DNA of 64,000 nucleotides, taken from BTUB01 sp963836585 (lineage in GTDB: Bacteria; Babelota; Babeliae; Babelales; Vermiphilaceae). A program made the translations under genes and the position numbers. The stretch lies in the NCBI GenBank assembly GCA_963836585.1, contig CAWIJV010000003.1, positions 434,001 to 498,000 on the forward strand, given 5' to 3'. Under the pieces are notes generated by a model. That model had not been told where the DNA came from. It saw only the letters and a list, made by a program, of their open reading frames with translations, and did no database searches. Each line of letters starts with the position of its first letter. The stretch's first letter is position 1. This document shows positions 15,429 to 23,454 of this stretch, one piece after another.

Positions 15429-16617
15429 ATGAGCGCGGAGCTACGCCATAGAGTTCTGGGCCCCACTGCTTAATCACTTCTTGAGTTTGCGGATCAATGA
15501 GCAAGATGGTCGGGAAGCCCAGCACATGAAACTGTTTTAAAAGCTCACTATTTTTGCTCAAAGACCCATCAAGTTTCACCGGCACCGTGTGCTGTTGAAG
15601 ATATTCTTGCACTGCTGCATCAGCAAACAAAGAGGCATCGATTGCTTTGCAAATGGAGCAATAAGGCGCGCCGATATCCACCAATAATTTCTTTTGCATT
15701 TTTTGTGCCTGCATGCGGGCCTGCTCATAATCGGTCTGCCATGGAGCATGAGATGCTACTGATGGTTTAAAGGCAATAAACAGTGCGGTGCCAAGTGCCA
15801 GAATTCCTGCCACGATATACAGATACCGCCATACGCGGCTATGTGCTTTAACGGCATAGTATAAAAAGCTGGCGCTTAAAACGAGCGCTGTCGCGATCAC
15901 AATCCAATGCATCGCAGGCGCCGGGGTAATATAGTTCAAAAAGTAAAGGCACATGCCCAGCATCACAAAGCCAAATATTTTTTTGATCTCCACCATCCAC
16001 ATGCCCGCTTGCGGCAAGATCGCCAGTGAACCGGAGAAAGTGCCGATAATCAGGAGCGGCACGCTGACTCCTATGCCGAAGGTAAAGAGTAAAAGAAATC
16101 CTAGAAAGGTGTTATTGAGAGTAGTCACTAAACAGAGTAAGCAAACCAATCCCGGTGACAAACAGGGAGAAGCCACCACGCCGCTGATGGCGCCGAAAGT
16201 AAAGGCAGAAATAAATGAGCCGCCTTTCACGTGATGATCGCGCGATTGCAGAAAACGAGGGACATACATATCATAGAGGCCGATCATGGAGAGCGCCAAA
16301 TAAACCAGCAAACAGACCAAGGGAATTATGAATGCCGGATGGCTCATCAGCTGCCCCATCGCTTGCCCGGCGAATGCTGCCAGCAATCCCAAAATTGCAA
16401 AGGTGGTGGCAATGCCGGCCGTATAACTGAGTGCGAGCAGAAAATTGGTGAACAGCGAGCTGCTGCCCTGCGATTGCAAAATGCCGGCTGTAATGGGAAT
16501 CATCGGATAAATGCAGGGGGTCAGGCTCATGCACAGGCCCAAGACAAAGGTAAGCGCGATGCGCAAGAATAATGAATCACTGGCAGTGATAGTATCAGTA
16601 AGCCAAGAAAGCCACAT
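15388..16617 (-). CDS. DsbD-like thiol:disulfide interchange protein
   Basis: This 409-residue protein has the DsbD/CcdA transmembrane core with the two conserved redox cysteine segments, LTPCIYPMIPI and ASPCLSPGLVCLL. A C-terminal periplasmic thioredoxin domain has the active site APYCSICK. The N-terminal alpha domain of enterobacterial DsbD is missing, as in many bacteria. It passes electrons from cytoplasmic thioredoxin to exported thiol proteins, fitting the Cys-rich exported proteins in this window. The start at 16617 has AGAGGGAATT before it. A longer frame to 16737 only translates the antisense of tRNA-Ala. Confidence 0.9.
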   Translation of the reverse strand: MWLSWLTDTITASDSLFLRIALTFVLGLCMSLTPCIYPMIPITAGILQSQGSSSLFTNFLLALSYTAGIATTFAILGLLAAFAGQAMGQLMSHPAFIIPLVCLLVYLALSMIGLYDMYVPRFLQSRDHHVKGGSFISAFTFGAISGVVASPCLSPGLVCLLCLVTTLNNTFLGFLLLFTFGIGVSVPLLIIGTFSGSLAILPQAGMWMVEIKKIFGFVMLGMCLYFLNYITPAPAMHWIVIATALVLSASFLYYAVKAHSRVWRYLYIVAGILALGTALFIAFKPSVASHAPWQTDYEQARMQAQKMQKKLLVDIGAPYCSICKAIDASLFADAAVQEYLQQHTVPVKLDGSLSKNSELLKQFHVLGFPTILLIDPQTQEVIKQWGPELYGVAPRSFIDELDGYSSSKC

Positions 16618-16643
16618 AATTCCCTCTTTTTTGCAATGAAATT

Positions 16644-16716
16644 TGGAGCTAATCGGGGTCGAACCGATGACCTCATGAATGCCATCCATGCGCTCTACCA
16701 ACTGAGCTATAGCCCC
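16644..16716 (-). tRNA. tRNA-Ala (GGC)
   Basis: A 73-base tRNA on the minus strand. Acceptor arms are GGGGCTA and TAGCTCC with the G3-U70 identity pair of tRNA-Ala; the D-arm is GCTC-AGTTGGTA-GAGC, the anticodon loop ATGGCAT (GGC), and the T-arm ATCGG-TTCGACC-CCGAT. No CCA is encoded. A damaged second copy lies at 17025-17151, with a GIY-YIG gene between. Confidence 0.95.
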
Positions 16717-16730
16717 AAAAATTATTTCAA

Positions 16731-16973
16731 TTACCAAAATCTTTTTTTAGCAAATGCGTATCCAGATCCAACTTTTATATACTTTTCAAAATTGATGGCT
16801 TTTTCTTCGCAATCGAATGCTAGATAGCCAACCAATTTCCAGGGCTTGCCTTTATCAGTATATGATGATCTACCAGAATTATGCATCTTGATTCTTTCAT
16901 CCAAGTCACCAGTATAACCAACGTAAGTTTCATCTGGATTTTTAAGAGATCTCAATAAATACACATAATACAT
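16731..16973 (-). CDS. Small GIY-YIG nuclease-like protein
   Basis: An 81-residue protein beginning MYYVYLLRSL with ETYVGYTGDL (the GIY and YIG strands), a following Arg-containing helix, and the family's C-terminal FEKYIKVGSGYAFAKKRFW. This is the short stand-alone GIY-YIG group (UPF0213/YhbQ-like), found in many small genomes. It is complete. It lies 14 bases from tRNA-Ala and is flanked on the other side by a broken tRNA-Ala copy, suggesting it took part in a duplication or insertion there. An upstream ATG at 16997 would add 8 residues; neither start has a good ribosome binding site. Confidence 0.8.
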   Translation of the reverse strand: MYYVYLLRSLKNPDETYVGYTGDLDERIKMHNSGRSSYTDKGKPWKLVGYLAFDCEEKAINFEKYIKVGSGYAFAKKRFW

Positions 16974-17024
16974 GTTTGTTGTTGAAGTTATATCCATCTA
17001 TTTCAATCATCTTAAGTTAATTTT

Positions 17025-17151
17025 GATGACCTCTACTTCGCCGCCTTTGGCGGCTACGAAGAGCAGGCTCACGAATGCCATCCATGCGCTCTACCAACTG
17101 CCTGTTCTACGTAGCTTTAGCGTAGTAGAAAGCTATAGCCCCAAAAATTAT
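17025..17151 (-). pseudogene. tRNA-Ala copy split by two palindromic inserts
   Basis: Segments of tRNA-Ala(GGC) recur in order: 17025-17033 (as 16666-16674), 17071-17100 (29 of 30 bases as 16675-16704) and 17131-17151 (as 16705-16725). Between them sit a 37-base insert (17034-17070, stem CCGCC-TTT-GGCGG inside CTTCG/CGAAG) and a 30-base insert (17101-17130, TTCTAC/GTAGAA arms). The T-arm and 3' acceptor strand are missing. The inserts match the two halves of the 10411-10510 element. It cannot give a functional tRNA. Confidence 0.85.
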
Positions 17152-17215
17152 ATTTCGCTATACTCAGTCAAGTGTATCGTTATCAATTCAAAAATCAATG
17201 GATGGCTGGCGCCAA

Positions 17216-18145
17216 TTACGAAGTCTTTAGCTCCATCATTTTAATATCACTTTTTACCGAACTTAATGATATTCGTGCTTCGCCTGAGCCGAGGGTCCCT
17301 TCAACCTCTTTTTGCAGCTGTTTCCAGGTGTTGCGATTCAGTTGCGTGGTTTTTTGTTTCAAGGTAATAAAATGATCGGAGGTCACCGTGCCCTGCTTGG
17401 TGAATGCCTGCACATCCGCATTTACTTCCGGTGGAAGATAGGTCGCAATAGTGCCTGAAACGGATGAGAGATTAATGATGCTCGTTGAAGGAACTTCTTT
17501 GGCATACAGTTTGATGGCGCCATTGGTGGTGCTGGCAATCACGGAGTGGTATGAATCATAAATAGTAATGTTGCCAGTATTGGTTTGTGCTTTTACCAGG
17601 GCATGCGGGCAGGTGAAGGTGATCGCCCCTTTTTCTTGGCTGATCGCATCAACTCTATTGTGTGCATTGCATACTTCGATGGATCCATGGGTGGTGCTTA
17701 GGCAGGTTGGCGTTGCCATATCTTTGGTGCTGATGTTGCCGCGGGTGGTTTTGAGCGACTGCGTGAGTTTTTGTGGCGCAATGATTTCAAAATCGACCGA
17801 TTCGTGCTCCTTCAGTTCTTCACCGGCATGTTCTATAAGCAACTCTTGGCCGGTGATAGCATGCTTATAGCAAAGCTGAGGCAACCGATCCGGCTCAGGA
17901 GATTTTTTGGTGACCTTGAGTGATACCAGGGATTCATGCGAATCAACACTGACGTTCACATTCCCGCACTCATTTTTTACCGTGAGCAGACTGGCGCTTT
18001 TGGGATTTATTTTTTCATACACCGTCTCTTCATATAATTTAGGGGGAATAATTTTGTGGTACAATGTTTTAAATGAAAAATCAGCGAGTGCGCTGGGTGT
18101 TACTATCAGACTACTTATTGTTATAAGAGAAAAGATGGTATGCAT
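17216..18145 (-). CDS. Exported DUF4097-type beta-repeat protein
   Basis: A 309-residue protein with a signal peptide (MHTIFSLITISSLIVTPSALA). The body is a ladder of short repeats of the form G-x-[IV]-x-[IV] (GNVNVSVD, GNISTKD, GSIEVCN, GAITFTC, GNITIYD, GAIKLYA, GTIATYL, GTVTSDH), the pattern of the DUF4097/head-GIN putative adhesin fold. It is probably periplasmic or surface-exposed; function unknown. The start at 18145 has a perfect AAAGGAG, and its leader is identical over 16 bases (AAAGGAGTTTTGTATG) to that of the aquaporin gene. It is divergent from cca, 30 bases away. Confidence 0.78.
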   Translation of the reverse strand: MHTIFSLITISSLIVTPSALADFSFKTLYHKIIPPKLYEETVYEKINPKSASLLTVKNECGNVNVSVDSHESLVSLKVTKKSPEPDRLPQLCYKHAITGQELLIEHAGEELKEHESVDFEIIAPQKLTQSLKTTRGNISTKDMATPTCLSTTHGSIEVCNAHNRVDAISQEKGAITFTCPHALVKAQTNTGNITIYDSYHSVIASTTNGAIKLYAKEVPSTSIINLSSVSGTIATYLPPEVNADVQAFTKQGTVTSDHFITLKQKTTQLNRNTWKQLQKEVEGTLGSGEARISLSSVKSDIKMMELKTS

Positions 18146-18175
18146 ACAAAACTCCTTTACTATGGTTAATCGTAT

Positions 18176-19582
18176 ATGAAGTGTACAAAAATTGATCCGG
18201 TTCGTGAAAGCCTCTTGAAAAAAATTATTGCCGCGCATGCTCCGGCAGCCGATATTGTTGCTGCGATTGCGCGCGCCGGTGGCCGAGCATTTTTAGTTGG
18301 CGGCGCGGTGCGCGATCTGTTGTTGAGTGAAGAAATAAAGGATCTAGACATTGAAGTGCATGGCATTTCACTCGAATCATTGCAAGCCATCCTCTCGCAG
18401 TTTGGGCCGGTGAGTCTGATCGGCAAAGCATTTGGTGTATTGCGGCTGCATACCATCGATGCAGATTGGTCATTACCGCGCACCGATAGTTCCGGCCGCC
18501 ATCCGCAGGTGGCTATCGATCCGGGCATGAGCATTGCCGATGCATTCAAGCGGCGGGATCTTACTATCAATGCGATGGGCATCGATTTGACCACTTTTGA
18601 GCTGGTTGACCCCTGGGGCGGTTGCCATGATCTGCAGCAGAAAATTTTACGCGCGCCGGACGCAAAACTCTTTATAGAAGATCCGCTGCGCCTGTTTCGT
18701 GTGATGCAATTTATTGGGCGCTTCGATTTTAAACCGGACGCGCAGCTTAATGAAATTTGCGCACGCATGAGCCTGGAAGGCATTTCAGTTGAACGCATCG
18801 AGGCGGAATTTGATAAGCTGCTGCTCAAATCTGCACGCCCATCCCTTGGATTGCGCTGGCTCAAAGCCATCGGCAGACTGCAAGAAATTTTCCCTGAGCT
18901 GGCAGCAACCGTTGGCGTGGAGCAAGAGCCGGAATGGCACCCGGAAGGCGATGTGTTTGAACACACCATGCAAGCACTCGATGCGGGCGTACCATTATCA
19001 TATGATAGCTCGCAGCAAAAATTGATCGCGCTTTATGCGCTGATTTGCCACGATCTGGGCAAAGCGGTCACCACCCGCATGATTGATGGCAGGGTGCGCA
19101 GCCATGGGCATGAGGTTGACGGCGTGCCGCTGGCCACCGCACTGCTCAAACGCATTACGCGCCGCGTTGATCTGATTGCCGCGGTTGAAAAGATTGTTCG
19201 CCATCATATGGCCCCCGGGCTCCTGCCGGCCAATGGCGCAAAATTATCCGCCTATAAACGGCTTGCCACCAAATTAGCGCCTGAAGTGAGCATGGAGCTG
19301 CTCACCAAAGTTGCGTTTGCCGATAGCCGCGGGCGCAATCCGGTATCGTCACTTCCCTTATCAATCGATGTGCCACTCGTTGAACAATTTTTGCGTATGG
19401 CACAGGAAGCACACGTGGCCACGCAACCTGAAGCGCCGATCTTGCAAGGGCGTGACTTGCTGAGCATGATGGCGCCCGGCCCGGCCATGGGTGAGCTGCT
19501 CAAAAAAGCATACGATATCCAAATTGATGAAGGGATCAAGGATAAGCAGGAACTGATTAGAAGAGTTATGGGAAAAATTTGA
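18176..19582 (+). CDS. cca: tRNA nucleotidyltransferase (CCA-adding) with HD domain
   Basis: A 468-residue class II nucleotidyltransferase: GGAVRDLLL, the DLDIEV catalytic aspartates, RRDLTINAMG and EDPLRLFRVMQF. A C-terminal HD hydrolase domain has CHDLGKA and VRHHMAPG. It adds or repairs the CCA end of tRNAs, essential here because four of the five intact tRNA genes lack an encoded CCA. The HD domain would add phosphatase/phosphodiesterase activity as in enterobacterial enzymes. Confidence 0.93.
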   Translation: MKCTKIDPVRESLLKKIIAAHAPAADIVAAIARAGGRAFLVGGAVRDLLLSEEIKDLDIEVHGISLESLQAILSQFGPVSLIGKAFGVLRLHTIDADWSLPRTDSSGRHPQVAIDPGMSIADAFKRRDLTINAMGIDLTTFELVDPWGGCHDLQQKILRAPDAKLFIEDPLRLFRVMQFIGRFDFKPDAQLNEICARMSLEGISVERIEAEFDKLLLKSARPSLGLRWLKAIGRLQEIFPELAATVGVEQEPEWHPEGDVFEHTMQALDAGVPLSYDSSQQKLIALYALICHDLGKAVTTRMIDGRVRSHGHEVDGVPLATALLKRITRRVDLIAAVEKIVRHHMAPGLLPANGAKLSAYKRLATKLAPEVSMELLTKVAFADSRGRNPVSSLPLSIDVPLVEQFLRMAQEAHVATQPEAPILQGRDLLSMMAPGPAMGELLKKAYDIQIDEGIKDKQELIRRVMGKI

Positions 19583-19649
19583 CAGGCATTCCAGAAAATT
19601 GCTAGTGTGAGGGAGTATTTTCTAACCATCTAAAAAAGGATGAGTGGCC

Positions 19650-22600
19650 ATGAAGACCCTCCGAAGTATCAAAAAAGCCTATAGTTGTTCTCTCTCTCTC
19701 TCTCTCTCTCTCTCATTTCTCCTTTATGGTAATTTCCTAAATGCATCTTGCCCGGCCAACTCAGCACAATTTTGTAACGTATGCGTGAATGGCATTATCA
19801 TTGCCAATACGGGCATTTTTAACAATTTAACGGTAACCGGTGCCAGCATATTTGAAGGTCCGGTGACAATTACTAACACCACCGAAAGTTTCGCGTGTGA
19901 TGAGGGCGCACTCGTAGTTCACGGTGGTGTTGGCATTATGGGCAATCTGAATGTCTGCGGTGCGATCACCGCAACGGGCGGCATCAGTTTCACGGGGCCG
20001 CTCATAATCTTGGATCCGACGCAAAGCCTCAATTGCTCCGGCGGTGCACTCGCGGTGCCTAATGGCGGTGTGGGCATCGGTGGCAACTTAAATGTCTGCG
20101 GCACTGGAACTTTTGGAAGTCCGGTGATCATCACTTCTACGGCAACCGGATCTTCATGCTCCGAAGGTGCGCTTGTGGTTTTCGGTGATGTGGGCGTTGA
20201 GGGGAGTATCAATGTTTGCGGTGCGGTGACTGCTGGCGGTGCCAGAAGTGTGTCGCTCTTAAATAATGAACTGAGATCTGTTCCCTGCACTGGTACACGA
20301 ATAGCATTACCACTTGAAGTATTGGGCAGTGCTGGAATTTTGGATAATTTGTACGTGTGTGGAAATCAAGAAATGGGTGGTACCATGAGTATCGGCAGCT
20401 CTATCAATAGCACTTCATGTGGTAATGGCGCACTCACCGTGAGTGGCGGTGTGGGTATCGGTGGCAACTTGAATGTTTGCGGCACTGGAACTTTTGGCAA
20501 TGTAAATTTCACCGGCGGTAATGTAACCTTCAACAATTTTACGGTGAATGGAACGGGCACCATGAATAATCTAGTGGTGAATAATAATGCCACGATTAAT
20601 AATTTGACGGTGACGGGAAGCATTCAACTGAATAATGTCACGGTAAATAATCTCACTGGAAATAATGGTGCATTCTCAAATCTTACGGTGACCGGTAGCA
20701 GCACTCTTAATACTGAAACGGTAAATGTGATCACGGGTGGCACTGGAAGTTTTAATAATCTGACTGCTAATAATTTTACGGTGAACAATTTGACCGTTAC
20801 AGGACCAATAAGCATCAGTAATACTACGCAAAGCACCACCTGCACCAATGGTGCGCTTACAGTAAGTGGTGGTGTGGGAGTTGGTGGTAATGTGAATGTG
20901 TGTGGTAACACCATGGTGACCAATTTAACGGGCGCTAATGCTTCATTCGCAAATCTTACCGTGACCGGTAACAGCACACTTAATACTGAAACGGTGAATG
21001 TACTCACTGGTGGTACTGGCAGCTTTAATAACTTGAGTGCGAACACTTTCACCGTGAATAATCTTACCGTGACAGGGCCAGTAAGTATCAGCAACACTAC
21101 GCAAAGTACTACCTGCGCAAATGGCGCCCTCATTGTTTCTGGCGGTGTTGGTATCGGTGGCAATTTAAATGTGTGCGGTAATATTACCGGTTCAAATTTC
21201 AACACAACTGGCGCAAGTAATGCCGCAGCATGTAATCTCTCAGTGGGCGATAATACCAATAACGTATTTAATGGTAGTACGGGAGTCACGGCGCTTGGTG
21301 AAAATGCATTGCAAAATAATATTGGATCGTATAACACAGCGGTGGGATGTAGTGCGCTCAATAATAATACTGCCACTATCAGTAATGTGGCAATCGGCTA
21401 TTTTGCGATGAGCAGTGCGAGTGGAAGTAATAATATTGCCATCGGTAGATCTGCGATGGCGAATGCGACAGGGGGTAATAATATTGCAATCGGTTCTTTC
21501 TGCATGGAAAATGCTACTGGAGCAAATCAGAATGTCGTAATAGGAAGCTCTTCATTGGTAATTGGTGCTAATAGTAATTCTAATGTTAGTATTGGGCACG
21601 AAACGATGCAAAATGTTACTGGTATGCAACAGAATGTGGCTATTGGTAGCTTTACCATGAGAAATGCTTCTGGTTCTACGCTCAATGTTGCTATTGGTTA
21701 CGAATCAATGATGAATGCTAATAACTCAATTGAAAATACAGCTGTTGGTTATTTAACATTAGAAAATGGCGGGAATAGCAATATGAATGTTGCGATTGGA
21801 TATGAGTGTATGGAAAATAGCACAGGAAGTTCTACGAATATTGCAGTTGGTGCTTCTGCAATGGGGAATGCTTCAAGTGTAAGCACAAATATAGCAATAG
21901 GTCAAAGCGCAATGCAAAATGCTATAAATGCTACAAATAATATCGCAATTGGCCAATTTGCGTTGCGCCAGAGTGCTGGAGCTAATCAAAATGTTGCCAT
22001 AGGCAATTCTGCACTTTTAAATAATACTGGCTCTAATAATGTTGCTGTAGGTCCAAATGCTCTCGCTGACAACAGAACAGGCTCTACTAACATTGCCATT
22101 GGTAATAATGCTAGCATAAATTTTACCGGCGGCGAAAGCAATAACATTGATATTGGTAATCAGGGTGCCCTCGGCGATCAAAATATTATTCGCATTGGCA
22201 CGCAGGGTTCAGGATCCGGTCAGCAAAATACCTGTTTTATTGCGGGCATTTTTGGTGTAACCGGTAATAATACCGGATCAGCGCTTCCGGTATATGTGAG
22301 TACTAATGGCCAATTAGGCACCGTGCCATCATCGCTTCGCTACAAAAAAGATATTGCCGATATGCATTCACAACAAGAAAAAATGCTCAAACTACGCCCG
22401 GTGACATTCAGTTACAAAGGTGATGCGAGCAACAGTAAACAATATGGATTGATCGCTGAAGAGGTGAATGAGATTTACCCGGAAATTGTGGTGCGGGATG
22501 AAGCAGGCGAGATCTATTCAGTGAACTACATGGCGCTGATTCCGTTGCTGCTTAAACAAATTCAGGAAATGGAAGCTGCCATGGCGGTGCAAGTAGGCGC

Positions 22601-22682
22601 TCAGCAGCAGCAGTTGCAACAGCATACGGTGGAGATCACTGCGCTTCGACAGTTGATGGCCCAACTGATAGCTCTGAAGTAA
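19650..22682 (+). CDS. Large tail-fibre-like adhesin with S74 chaperone domain
   Basis: A 1010-residue exported protein. The signal peptide contains a Ser-Leu run encoded by (TC)13. Residues about 70-530 hold six copies of a unit like C-x2-GAL-V-x-GGVGIGGNLNVCG, with two Cys each, and NNLTVTG-type linkers. Residues about 530-850 hold some 13 NVAIG-x2-AM-x-NATG units like YadA/Hep_Hag heads and phage fibres. The end (SSLRYKKDI, YGLIAEEVNEIYPE) is a Peptidase_S74 intramolecular chaperone, which trims itself off trimeric fibres. It is probably a trimeric surface fibre. The ATG at 19650 lies 9 bases after AAAAAAGGA. Phase variation through the TC tract is likely. Confidence 0.85.
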   Translation: MKTLRSIKKAYSCSLSLSLSLSFLLYGNFLNASCPANSAQFCNVCVNGIIIANTGIFNNLTVTGASIFEGPVTITNTTESFACDEGALVVHGGVGIMGNLNVCGAITATGGISFTGPLIILDPTQSLNCSGGALAVPNGGVGIGGNLNVCGTGTFGSPVIITSTATGSSCSEGALVVFGDVGVEGSINVCGAVTAGGARSVSLLNNELRSVPCTGTRIALPLEVLGSAGILDNLYVCGNQEMGGTMSIGSSINSTSCGNGALTVSGGVGIGGNLNVCGTGTFGNVNFTGGNVTFNNFTVNGTGTMNNLVVNNNATINNLTVTGSIQLNNVTVNNLTGNNGAFSNLTVTGSSTLNTETVNVITGGTGSFNNLTANNFTVNNLTVTGPISISNTTQSTTCTNGALTVSGGVGVGGNVNVCGNTMVTNLTGANASFANLTVTGNSTLNTETVNVLTGGTGSFNNLSANTFTVNNLTVTGPVSISNTTQSTTCANGALIVSGGVGIGGNLNVCGNITGSNFNTTGASNAAACNLSVGDNTNNVFNGSTGVTALGENALQNNIGSYNTAVGCSALNNNTATISNVAIGYFAMSSASGSNNIAIGRSAMANATGGNNIAIGSFCMENATGANQNVVIGSSSLVIGANSNSNVSIGHETMQNVTGMQQNVAIGSFTMRNASGSTLNVAIGYESMMNANNSIENTAVGYLTLENGGNSNMNVAIGYECMENSTGSSTNIAVGASAMGNASSVSTNIAIGQSAMQNAINATNNIAIGQFALRQSAGANQNVAIGNSALLNNTGSNNVAVGPNALADNRTGSTNIAIGNNASINFTGGESNNIDIGNQGALGDQNIIRIGTQGSGSGQQNTCFIAGIFGVTGNNTGSALPVYVSTNGQLGTVPSSLRYKKDIADMHSQQEKMLKLRPVTFSYKGDASNSKQYGLIAEEVNEIYPEIVVRDEAGEIYSVNYMALIPLLLKQIQEMEAAMAVQVGAQQQQLQQHTVEITALRQLMAQLIALK
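19689..19714 (+). repeat. (TC)13 microsatellite in the adhesin signal peptide
   Basis: Thirteen uninterrupted TC units at codons 14-22 of the adhesin, giving Leu-Ser repeats. Gain or loss of one unit shifts the frame, the classic slipped-strand switch of phase-variable surface genes. In the present length the frame is ON. Confidence 0.95.
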
Positions 22683-23454
22683 AAGGTTTATTTTTTTTTA
22701 ATGGCTTCCAGCCTGGTACTAAGAATTATTTTTTATATAGGGGCTTCCCAGCCCCTTGCCCCGGGGCCAAAGGGGGTTATTTTTTGTTCGGCCTCCGGCC
22801 ATGGGCAAGAGTGTGCTCGCCCACACTCTTGCATCTCGGGCGTTTAAGGGTGGCTTTGCCCCCTTAAAAAACCCCCTTTCTTTCGCCGCTCATCCTCACA
22901 CGCCTTGCAGCTGCGCTGCATCGGCGGTTCACAGCGGCTATAGGAAGCAAAAAAGAAAAAAATATAGCCGCCCCAACTCAGGGGCTCATCGCCCCTCGAA
23001 GGGGCGCTTCATCCCCATGTCGGTGGGGCTTCACGGACTTTTGCATTATTGAAAAGATATTTTTCGAGCGGCTCTGTCTTTGTAAAAAAACCTAATCATG
23101 TACAAAAACAAATGGAAGCGGGGGTAACGTGACCCGCTGTAAAAAAGTCCACAAGTAATGGTTGTATAAAGCGTTAAATTCTTATGTAGGTCGCACCGAG
23201 CTCATCCGAGCAATTGTTTTTGATTGCTCGGGGAGCGGAAGGATGGCCGTGTTCGCCGCCCACGGCGATAAATGGCCAGCCGGGTTCGGCCGTAAAAGGG
23301 GTCACGGGTACTCCCGTGTGCAGGGGTTGCAAGGGTTTTGCACCAAACCCTTGCCGCGGGTTAGGGGCGCGGAGCCCCTTTTTTAAAAAAAATAGTTATA
23401 ATGGTATATTGTTACCATTAGTTTATATATTTCACATGTATAAGGAGAACTACG
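22683..23454. other. Hairpin-rich non-coding stretch
   Basis: These 772 bases hold no credible gene. They are richer in GC than the neighbours and dense in perfect palindromes: GCAAGAGTGTG/CACACTCTTGC (22805-22832), TTTAAGGG/CCCTTAAA (22843-22868), GCGGCTATA/TATAGCCGC (22934-22981, around a purine-rich loop) and CCGAGCAAT/ATTGCTCGG (23206-23231). A terminator stands at 23364-23384. Open frames here (for example 22756-23052) have Pro/Arg-rich, low-complexity translations with no family. It may be decayed repeats or a structured RNA. Confidence 0.6.
23364..23384 (+). terminator. Terminator ending the hairpin-rich stretch
   Basis: GGGGC-GCGGA-GCCCC (23364-23378) followed by TTTTTT. It points in the plus direction 70 bases before the FKBP gene, so it would end a transcript coming from the non-coding stretch or the adhesin. 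Confidence 0.7.

Noticed and set aside
16618..16737. 40-residue N-terminal extension of the DsbD-like protein
   Set aside because: It is the translation of the tRNA-Ala gene and its flank (GAIAQLVERMDG). The ATG at 16617 has a good ribosome binding site and starts the first membrane span.
19919..21376. Minus-strand open frames of 85-250 residues opposite the adhesin
   Set aside because: They are Pro/Thr/Leu repeats mirroring the adhesin repeats. The plus-strand frame has a signal peptide and an S74 domain and is clearly the coding one.
20400..22200. Repeats in the adhesin considered as a CRISPR array
   Set aside because: The repeats are imperfect, in frame and encode protein motifs. There are no constant repeats with unique spacers and no cas gene in the window.
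22756..23052. 98-codon plus-strand open frame in the hairpin-rich stretch
   Set aside because: The translation is Pro/Arg/His-rich without a domain, it crosses several perfect palindromes and has no ribosome binding site. It is better explained as open by chance in GC-rich repeats.
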